A stretch of 64,000 nt of DNA from Polytrichum commune (lineage: Eukaryota > Streptophyta > Polytrichopsida > Polytrichales > Polytrichaceae). Shown here piece by piece: positions 24,061-32,332 of the stretch (its first letter is position 1; every line of letters begins with the position of its first letter). A model generated the notes under the pieces. It was not told the DNA's origin. It saw nothing but the letters and a program-made list of their open reading frames with translations, and did no database searches. Location of the stretch: NCBI GenBank assembly GCA_950295325.1, contig OX485806.1, forward strand, positions 26,228,001 through 26,292,000. Direction: 5' to 3'. The position numbers and the translations under genes were made by a program.

Positions 24061-24332
24061 GCTGACTATGGAGTCCCGCCAAGCAGCTAGGACCAATGCC
24101 AATCTAAAGAGCATGGATAATGAAAGATTGCTCCGCAACTAACTAGTGTGGTAAACGTTATTCTAAGGAACTGTAGGTTGGGTGCAAGGTGAGCCTCATC
24201 CTTAATCGCCTCTGATGGTTGGCCATCAGATTCCACAGAATTAATTTCACCGTCTCATGTCGATTGCGTCTCTAAGCCATAACTCCTCATCTTCCATTTG
24301 AGCAGGCACAAGATGATGAAAACCACACATGA

Positions 24333-26339
24333 TCATTCAGTACGATTGGTGGGAGCACCGCGTACCGAAGATCCTCGACAGCGAGGATAACTCCACTGTC
24401 CAGATGGTAGAGAAGTCAAGGGTGGCCTCAAGCATGCATTGTGCCAACCACGTTGACACTGATCACACAAGAGCATAGTAGCCGCCCCTTTCTTCTCTCC
24501 ACACACAAAACATGGAAGACCCTCTGGCACGACGGCCAATTCAGGATGAATTGTACCCTCAATGGGTAGATGACATGGGGCACAATTCTTGGAATGCTCG
24601 TAACATTCCCTACCATCCTTGCCTTCCAACAACAACAAACCACTCGGCAACACCTCCTTCACCCGAAGGATAGTGCGCCCCGCCCTGACATCCAATGTCG
24701 TAGGTGCCTCACGTTGGAGAGAGACATAATCCCCCTGCCGGAATCTCCGCAACTGAGGTCGGTAAGCACCACTGCGAATGCGTGCATAACGCAATGTGTC
24801 ACGGTGCTGAGCAATGGACAAATTCTCCAAGGCCATAGGCATGGCCCTCTGGAAGAATTGAGCCCGCTCCTGCAAACACTCTGCCCAAATGTCTAGATCA
24901 TCCAAGTTCACAACATGAGCTAGTTTTTCCCGAATAGAACTCGGGAGTATAGGCTCACGTCCATACAACAACTGATACGGGTTGTAGGATGCCAAAGAGG
25001 CCTGCCTACTAAATCGATAGCTCATAGCAATCCAAGGCAACATAAGGTCCCAATCCCGGTGGTTTTCCCGAAGTAATCCATACTTCCTCAAGCCACGCTT
25101 GGTTGTCTGAACAACCCGTTCAGCCAAGCCATCTGCCTCCGGATGATCCCGAGAGGTGGTGCGGTGATCTATGAGCGCCTTAATGCACAACTCCTCAAAA
25201 GCACCAAGGAACTCCCTCCCTTGGTCTGTCAACACCTCAGCCGGTGCTCCAAAACGTGCTAACACACGATCCAAAAAGGCGGCCGCGGCCAACTCTGCAG
25301 AGTTTTGGGGTAGAGCAACAAGCTCAATCCACTTGCTAAAATGCTCCACCATCACCAAAACGTACTTTGCTTCACGTGGTGTAACGACCAACGGCCCTGC
25401 AAAGTCCAGCGACCAATGGTAGCCCAATCCCATGATAGGTAAGGGCTGTAACTGAGGTGATAAGGTGTTAAAGCTAGACCTGACCCGGTCACAAACTTCA
25501 CACCTCCCGACATATGCAGCCACTTGCTGATACATGCCAGTCCACCAATATTGGCCACGCAACATCGAATATGTCATGCGTATGCCAAAATGGCCAAGTT
25601 CCTCGTGCACTTGTCGCACCAATGAGGCCCTCTGATCCGACCTAGGAACAACACGCCTTGTCCCATCCGGCCACAATCGAAATAACAAACCGTTCTCCCA
25701 ACGGAACCTTGTTATTCGATGTCCAATCCTATCCCTTTCCATTGCCAAAATAGACAAAGGAAAGGTACCCTGTTGAAGCTTATGCAATGCAAGAAGATCC
25801 TCCCATATATCCGCAATAGCTTGAGGCCGATCAGTCTCATCATCCGAGCCCTGTATCGGAATCTCAACAGATGCACCAGAAAATAAAGTAAGGTAGGCAG
25901 CCGCGTGCCAACCTAGAACCGCCTCTCGATCACAATCTCCATGCCACCTGGCCCCGGTCAAATCTTCATCCGAAGGACTTGGATTGCGTGAGAATCCATC
26001 TGCATCCATGTTGGTAATCCCAGTACGGTGTACCACCTCAAAGTCATACTCCTGGAGCAACAAAGCCCACCTGGCAAGCTTGCCAGTAAGCTTATCCGAT
26101 TTCATGAGCCACCGTAACGGCTGATGGTCAGTCACCAAAGTAAAGTGTTGACCATAAAGATATGGCTGGAAATGGGCAATAGCCCACACCGCCGCCAATG
26201 TTTCTCCCTCATAGGACGAATAATTGGCCTCCGCCGTGTTGTTGCTTTGCGACGCGTAAGCAACAACATACTCCCGGCCAACATCATCTTTCTGAGTAAG
26301 AACTGCTCCCAAACCCAATGAGCTCCAGTCTGTATGCAA
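24333..26339 (-). pseudogene. RNase H - integrase - PHD finger part of Gypsy pol
   Basis: This 668-codon stretch follows the previous one in frame after a TAG. RNase H motifs are HTDWSSLGLGAVL, YEGETLAAVWAI and TDHQPLRWL. The integrase has the H-H/CxxC zinc-binding region (GHFGIRMT ... CEVCD), then catalytic D in DFAGP, D in TDQGREF and E in ADGLAERVVQ. A small basic C-terminal domain follows. The tail holds a PHD finger: CFVC, CDQCQRGWHNAC, then WSYPRC. The expected W-x-C-P-x-C ending has Tyr in place of the seventh zinc ligand. PHD fingers read histone H3 tails, so a targeting role is likely by analogy with the chromodomains of other Gypsy elements. The stop comes 14 codons after the finger. 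Confidence 0.85.
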
Positions 26340-26769
26340 CTAGAAAAATTTGGAGACATCTGGACGTCGAAGCACTGGAGCAGTATCCAGTTTTTGCTTC
26401 AATGTCTCAAATGCCTGTTGCTGCTCACGACCCCAAGTCCAAGGTTGGTCCTTGCTCGTGAGAATGGTGAGCGGCTTGGCAATCAAGCTAAAGTTCTTGA
26501 CGAATCGCCGATAGTAATTCGCCAAGCCCAAGAAAGCACGAAGTCTCGGCACATCTACCGGTGCCGGAATCTTCTGCAATGCGTCCACCTTAGCTTGTTG
26601 TACCCCAAGACCTCCTGGAACAATCATATGCCCCAAATATGCCAACCGGTCATGCAAAAACTTACACTTGCCGTGGTGCAAGCGCAATCCCCACCGCTGC
26701 AACCGTTCAAAAACGGCTTGCAGATGCCTCACATGCTCCTGTGGTGTTGTGCTGAAGATGATCACATCG
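26340..26769 (-). pseudogene. Gypsy reverse transcriptase, C-terminal part
   Basis: It continues the reverse transcriptase after the solo LTR with DVIIFSTTPQEHVRHL, GLRLHHGKCKFLHDRLAYLG (the primer-grip/thumb region) and FLGLANYYRRFVKNFS (the connection). It ends at TAG (26342-26340), just before the RNase H HTDWSS block. The LTR plus TSD is 978 bp, a multiple of three, so the frame on both sides is the same. Confidence 0.88.
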
Positions 26770-27742
26770 TGTCGCAACCCTTGCTAGCCCCCTTAGCAAT
26801 CTTGCCAATTTTCTTTTCTAGCAAAGGTTACGAGCGCTAACCCTTCGCATACCGCCATGCTAATGGTTAGCTCCTCTTACCCCGGACCATTAATTCAAAG
26901 GAGGGGAACCAACCCTCCTACTTTGCTTTCGGGACTCACCCCTTAATCGGTAACCCATTTCTTCGATGTGGACTTCCATCCATGGAAGTCCAATCCTATG
27001 TTGATCATCGCGTTGCCGGAGCAACACTACAACAACCCGAACCATACTAGGCAACTATGGCCTCACAATGGGCCAATGCCCATGGAGGCCGTGCCGTTCG
27101 GCCTCGGGTGGGTGAGGCCACACGACCTCACCCATATAAGCCTCTAGGACTTCACGCGGGGCCCCTACCCCACCGTCAACCAACCTCTTGTCTCTCTACC
27201 AAGAGTTGGGGCCAAGTGGACATTTTCCTTTAGCTGCTGGGCCTAGAACCCCCCAGCAGCTTCAGACCATCATAACTTCCTTGTATGATGTCTGATCATA
27301 ACAACCAACCACTCCATCTTCATCTACGCTTCACGTAGATGCCGATGGACACCTCACTTGCCCCATTCGGGCAAGTATTGAGGAAGTAATGCCTGTTTGA
27401 ACCTTGGCAGTCCCGGGAATCACTCCCAGGCACTTCTGTACCAGGGCGCTGTCCCGGGACAGCGCCCCACTCAAATGGCCATAACTCCTAGCTCACACCT
27501 CCGATTGAGGTGTTCTTGGGCTTTCTAGAATCACCACGCCATGAGCTACGCATAGCTCATGGCCTTACCCTTGTGCCTCCTAGTCTTTGTGGGTGGGAGG
27601 CGTTCCCAACGCCCGGGGCCCTCACCCACACTAGGATCACTTGGGCCCTCTCACCAACGGCGCCACAAGTCCCGGGTGTCACTCCGGGGTCCCCCTTGTG
27701 CCCATGGTGTTTCGGGCACTCCTCATGGAGAGGTGCGCGACA
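26770..27742. mobile_element. Solo LTR inserted in the reverse transcriptase
   Basis: A 973-bp block starts TGTCGC and ends GCGACA, the canonical TG...CA inverted ends of an LTR. It is flanked by the 5-bp direct repeat CATCG (26765-26769 and 27743-27747). It has no coding capacity. It separates the YIDD of the reverse transcriptase from the rest of the domain, and removing it with one TSD restores the reading register. It is more GC-rich than the window and includes a 24-bp perfect palindrome at 27444-27467. A single LTR left by recombination between two LTRs is the simplest reading. Confidence 0.85.
27444..27467. repeat. 24-bp perfect palindrome in the solo LTR
   Basis: The centre is GTCCCGGGAC, extended on both sides by GGGCGCT/AGCGCCC. 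It could be a protein-binding or promoter element of the LTR. Confidence 0.85.
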
Positions 27743-28457
27743 CATCGTCTATGTAACACCGAGCAAAGGGCAAGCCAGAGAGAACCTGATCCATCACCCG
27801 CTGAAACTCAGCGGGTGCATTCTCTAGGCCAAATAGAAGAAACTTCCAATGGTAAAGTTGATCCTTCCCATCTTGATCAACTCCCCAAAATGCGGTTTTC
27901 ACTCGGTCTCCCACAAGTAATGGGAGTTGGTGATAGCCGGATCTCAAGTCCAACGTGCTAAAAACTCGAGCAAATCCGAGGGCATCGAACAACTCCTCCG
28001 GGATTGGCATGGGATATCGATCCGACTTGGTCTTCCGATTAACTGGACGGTAATCCCCACACATCCGCTTCTCCGTCCAATTGCCAAAGATATCCTTCTT
28101 CGATGGCATAACCGTAGCACAAGCATACTCCCCGTTGGAAAGTTCGATTAGCCCTGCTGCCAAAAGCTCTTGGCAACGAGCCTGAACGCCAATCCGTTCG
28201 AAAACACTGAGCCTGTAAGGTCTCCGAAAAATGGGATGGTCGTCCTCCAACTGAATGTGGATGGATTTTCCTTTATAACCTTCAAGATCCTGAAGGCTAA
28301 AAGCAAAACACCTACGGTACGAGCGAATAAATGCTCGTACTTTCCGTGCCTCGGCACCAGTAAGATGAGGGCCTAATTCCAATGGCCAATCATCAAACTC
28401 TGTAGTCTCCCTCTCCACCAAAGGAGAACTACCTGATGTTGGCACAGACTCTAATTG
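27743..28457 (-). pseudogene. Gypsy reverse transcriptase, N-terminal part
   Basis: Recognisable reverse transcriptase blocks appear in order: a fingers region (RPYRLSVFERIGVQ), the SNGEYACATVMPSKKD block, RMCGDYRPVNRKTKSDRYPM, FSTLDLRSGYHQL, KTAFWG, LLFGLENAPAEFQRVMDQVL, and the catalytic YIDD near 27743. The first catalytic Asp lies in STLD. It is cut at YIDDV by the solo LTR. It is joined in frame to the upstream linker across a TAG at 28460-28458. Confidence 0.92.
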
Positions 28458-28754
28458 CTAATGAGAGGAGGGAGCATTAACCATGCCCCCAGTCTCAGTG
28501 CTAGCACTAGAGTCTGGCATTTCTTCATCACCACCAATATGTGATGATGAAGCCACCACCGGAGGCGAAAAAGCCGAAGCAGTGTAAAAATGTTGAGCTC
28601 GAAGCTCCTCTATTACATGCTGCTCGAATTGAGAAATTCGTTCGGCTTCTCCAACCATGGCATGAATTCCCTCCTCAATGGATGTGGACCGCTGTGCCCC
28701 CTGACCAGAGTTCTCTGCCCCCAGAGGCAACCACTGGTCACCACAATGCCTTTG
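28458..28754 (-). pseudogene. Linker between methyltransferase and reverse transcriptase
   Basis: About 98 in-frame codons lie between two stops (TGA 28757-28755 and TAG 28460-28458). The sequence is Ser/Glu-rich and low in complexity (PPVVASSSHIGGDEEMPDSS), with no domain visible. It shares the frame of both neighbours, so it was probably part of one polyprotein. Confidence 0.6.
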
Positions 28755-29875
28755 TCATGAAAGACATAAACCAACAGTCCACACCATAGTATGAAGATCC
28801 ATGGCTTGGCCCAACACGAAGCGTCGTTGGCCTTCAGAAAGGCCAAGAGCTGCGGTGGTGCCAGTGCGAAATCCCATTGCACGCTCCCATTCATCTGCCA
28901 ATGGTTCGGTGTGGGTTTTGGTGTGAGCATCCCACACCATACCTGGCCCCCGATCGCGGAAAGCAAATGACTGTGGAAACGTCATAAATGTGGGAAAAGC
29001 CCTCCGTGGTGCCCCCACTTTGTTGACCAATGCCAATGGGGGTAAATCATCTCGGACAACCGGCAAAGAAGTCCGGTTTAGATCCAAGATGTTGTCCACA
29101 TTTTGATCAAAAGGTGGGGCACTACAGAAAATGCTGCAGCTAATGTAGATGATGGTGTGAGGTTGGTCCAAATCCACCGAGGCCGGTGGGCATAAGAACC
29201 AATGCTCGCAACATCTACAAGAATGGGATCTCCAAGGTGTTGACGAACATAATGATCGCCTTCCAACACCTTGGCCCGGGAGTCTCCGAACATAGGTACA
29301 TTCTCGAAAATATACGCTGGAGGGGAAGATTGGTGGGAATACCACCACTGCATGAGACGAATGAGGTCCCAAAATAGACTAGACCTGGGATCCTCTAGTC
29401 CTCCGCCTGCTCCAGCACGTGAATGGCCCTGGCATGGCCATCCCGCAATCACTATATCCACTGGACCTAAGTGTCTTAAATCGGCCTCACTGATGAGTGT
29501 GACATCATGAGGGAGACGTGAAAAACACCCACGAATGGCAGTTGGAGGTAACTGCTGGGGGTACAATACCATCAATTGGTGAAGATGGTGATGAGCCACA
29601 CGGGTGGACACTTGAGAGTTGTCCACATAGACATATCGTCTAACCGTGAGGCCAGCCTCCAATACGGCCGCTAAGCCTGTGCCGATACCCCCAAACAGTT
29701 CCACCAAAGTAATTCCCGCATCTGGCGGCTGCCATAAAATGGGATGTGCCAATGCCGAGAGGACACCCGGTATGACCGGTATCCTAGGAATGAGAGAGTG
29801 AACAATATCCTCGCACCTCCGAAATAGCTCGGTGGAATCACACCAAGGAGGAAGGGGATCTTGGGATGGCACACC
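28755..29875 (-). pseudogene. DNMT3-like cytosine-5 DNA methyltransferase in Gypsy pol
   Basis: This region transfers methyl groups to cytosine in the intact family. In order it shows motif I LFGGIGTG (about residue 59), motif IV GWPCQGHS with the catalytic Cys (about 147), LFWDLIRLM, motif VI FENVP (about 190), motif VIII HRPRWIWTN (about 230), then after a frameshift near 29140 PRRAFPTFMTFPQS, motif IX/X ERAMGFRTGTT and RRFVLGQAMDL. Motif I precedes motif IV, as in DNMT3 and unlike the rearranged plant DRM order. The blocks around motifs VI and VIII resemble DNMT3. A second frameshift near 29880 separates it from the protease. It ends at TGA 28757-28755. This copy cannot make the enzyme, but every key motif is preserved. 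Confidence 0.88.
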
Positions 29876-29879
29876 AATG

Positions 29880-30477
29880 CACCCTTAGGTGCCATATCCC
29901 GTTGATTGTCTGTACTCCCCATGAATACCAATGACTCCTCCAACAATGTGGGACCATAAGGCAATGTGTCCACCATAGCACCACATCCAAAAATCATAGA
30001 TAATGGTGCTATGGTCGCGGCCGCGGTGAAAGCCACGGGAATAAGTTCCCTGCGGCCATCCCCGGCTGACCAACCTGGTCGGATCCACGCCTCCTCAGTC
30101 CAGTTGTCCAAACCAAAACCAAGAGGGTAAAGTGCTTGCTGACCAACTAAAATGTCATAGTTGGTCGCATCCGTCATCGCACACCTAAAAAGAAGAGGTG
30201 CGGGTGAATCTCCAGGATTCACTCGGAAGCTAAGCTGTAATGGCTCCCGAGTATAACCTATGGCCCGCTCCACGTGACCAATGGATGTAACAATGGTGAA
30301 TGGACAGGGAGCCAAATCCTCGGCCGTCAACCCCAACTCTTGGGCAAACATCTTGCCGATCATAACTGGCTGTGCCCCTGAATCCATCATCACACAACGG
30401 GGAGCAATCTGAGTAACATTGCTCCCAGTGCGACTGACCATCAAAATGCCGGTATCATTCACCATCCGTACACTCAT
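29880..30477 (-). pseudogene. Retroviral-type aspartic protease of the Gypsy element
   Basis: The frame from 30477 codes a protease-like domain with CVMMDSGAQPVMIG (catalytic Asp in DSG), a VTSIGHVERAIGYTREPLQL flap-like region and YDILVGQQALYPLG. It leads into the methyltransferase through a frameshift near 29880; beyond that the frame is nonsense to 29671. The frame is open for some codons above 30477, but no gag-like zinc knuckle appears. Confidence 0.78.
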
Positions 30478-30480
30478 AAT

Positions 30481-31300
30481 ACGAAGGAAGCGAGTAGAAC
30501 ACTCATAATAGCTCTAAATCTCTCTTCAAATGCACACAATTAGTCAAGCTATCTTTCACTCCACCAAGGGAGAATCCAAGAGTGTAAGTAGAGGGAGAAG
30601 AATTCAAGATTTATTGCAAAATCATGCAATCTACACCTCACACAAGCTCTCTCCACATCTAGATTCATCCATCCAAATCTAGATGGATGAAATCCAACGG
30701 ATAAGGTGCGGCCGTCGACACCACATACCGTGACATCCTTAACAAACTCAATATCTCTCACCAAATAAATTCACTAATGAGTAAATCCATAGAGAGGCTA
30801 GTGCCAACACTTAAGAATTTGGCATGAAATTTTGACATTGTACATGATTTAGATATAATTTATGAAAGTCAAGATATTTTGCAATCTAAAGTAATGACAC
30901 AAGCTTGCCAAGCCCATAGTATCAAAAAGTTTGTTTTTAAAAAATTTATTCCTTTCTGTTTTTTGTCAATCTCAATCAATGACCTACATTTATGGTCCTT
31001 GAAATAAAGTAATTTCGAAGTATGTGGCTACTCACTTTGGGACCAAATATAGGTGTTGGAATTGGTTCATTTAATGGGGTTCGGTGCTTCTATCTTACAC
31101 AATTTTCTTGGACACTCTCTCTACTTGAAAAAAAAAGTAAGATTTTGTGGGATGTAAAAAAGAGATAAAGGCATGTATGCTTATTGTGGGCATAAGACCA
31201 ATTTGAGCTAAAGAACTCATTTTGCAAGAATGCAACAAAGAGAAGAGGGAGGAGACGCGAGGATAGCACGAGTTTGTGAAGTTTTGTGGAGTCCAAAATG
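30481..31300. other. Non-coding flank of the Gypsy element
   Basis: No gag, primer-binding site or LTR pair is visible. On the minus strand a TGTTGGCACTAGCC block starting near 30811 could be an unrelated LTR start. The stretch 30550-30780 looks like an untranslated leader. Confidence 0.4.
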
Positions 31301-31314
31301 CAAGATGATTGCCT

Positions 31315-32143
31315 TCATCGTATGTAGCTCCCCTTTCTCTCATGCCCATTTACTGCAAGGTTTTCCACAAATTCTATCGCAGTCACCGAGTTCAATTTCT
31401 TCTTGTTCGGCTGAAATTTCTTAGAAACAAAGGAATCAGGAAGTCTGTTCATTTGTAGAGGCAACGGCACATCGTTACTGGGTATGACTTGAGCGCTACT
31501 TGCTTCTGTAAGGCTGAGTTTCCAGTTCCGTCCTAGGGAAATCTTCATGGTCTTGGAAAGGTCACCTTTTAGCTCGAGTTAGTAATTGTTGCAATCAGGT
31601 CTTCCCATCTTGGGAGGGTCACGTAACGTGATCAATTGAAACTCGGTTCGACTGTCTCGGGATTTTAACAATAGTTTGTATTACAAATATGAGATTGAAG
31701 ACTTCTAAGTGTTCGTACCGTAACCCTAAAAGCTCGGTATTTGCATTCTCTCAAGCAATTTGTGGACAATCGCATGATTCAGATGGCTTCGATGTCGGTA
31801 AAAGAAGAAATTTGAAGCCAAAGTTGTAGGTTTTGAAGATGGAGAAGAATGGTGGTGCAAACTGTGTGTTGATGCAAACCGTGTGGCTGCAATTTATGCT
31901 GCCTACATTACCCAAGACGTTGTTCAAGAGAATTTGTAAGCTTGCAACTTCCATGTCCAGTTTAAAGTCTCGAAGCATACCCATGTGTTGTTGACAAGTC
32001 TTTTCCAAGTTTTTGATGTGTGCAATGAAACAATAAGTGTGTTCTGCTAACATTTCTGAATTAGTAAGAATTTGAGTGAGAAATTCATGATCAAAGTTCG
32101 CTTGTAGGGATTGTCCATTCAAACTGAAGAATCCACGATTCAT
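31315..32143 (-). CDS. Unrecognised two-exon gene, divergent from ANKRD39-like gene
   Basis: I do not recognise the product. Exon 1 (32143-31912) starts MNRGFFSLNGQSL and codes 77 residues plus one base, ending at donor G|GTAATG. The intron has a perfect TACTAAC branch point just before acceptor AAAAG (exon 2 starts at 31565), and the phases match. Exon 2 codes DLSKT, SLGRNWKLSLTEASS and a Lys-rich VSKKFQPNKKKLN stretch. The first exon looks helical or coiled-coil. The 3' end is uncertain: the frame stops at 31315, but a donor-like GCA|GTAAATG near 31355 suggests further exons. Its ATG lies 190 bp from that of the ANKRD39-like gene on the other strand. It could still be chance, since no family is visible. 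Confidence 0.5.
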
Positions 32144-32332
32144 AAAGTGGCCATTTTGAGGTTCATCTGGGCTTTCTCTTTGCTTTCCAACGCTCTTGAC
32201 TGGTGTGATTTTTGTTTGCCGAAAACATGGAAGAGGGATTTCTGAAGTTGGTGGGCTGCAAGGAAGGATGAGGATGATGTGGAGCGTTGAAGGCTTGAGT
32301 TGTTGAGTGGTGGAGCTGAGGATTGTAATCGG
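32144..32332. promoter_or_regulatory. Likely bidirectional promoter
   Basis: This 189-bp gap separates two opposite start codons. I see no clear TATA box. Its role is inferred from the divergent layout alone. Confidence 0.4.

Larger units (their letters stand above)
24049..30480 (-). mobile_element. Decayed Ty3/Gypsy element with methyltransferase and PHD finger
   Basis: On the minus strand the domain order is aspartic protease, cytosine-5 DNA methyltransferase, linker, reverse transcriptase, RNase H, integrase, PHD finger. RT-RH-IN order is that of Ty3/Gypsy. No gag or 5' LTR is visible upstream of 30480, so the 5' side is deleted or replaced. Reading is broken by two frameshifts (about 29880 and 29140), by stops at 28757-28755 (TGA), 28460-28458 (TAG) and 26342-26340 (TAG), and by a 973-bp solo LTR. 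Apart from these breaks the domains remain well conserved, so the family may have intact relatives elsewhere in the genome. Confidence 0.88.

Noticed and set aside
27510-27961. ORFs of 100-106 codons across the solo LTR and reverse transcriptase
   Set aside because: They cross the LTR boundary, or are antisense to reverse transcriptase.
30480-30811. 5' LTR of the Gypsy element
   Set aside because: Its possible start (TGTTGGCACT) does not match the TGTCGAGG start next to the polypurine tract at 24048, and no primer-binding site is visible.
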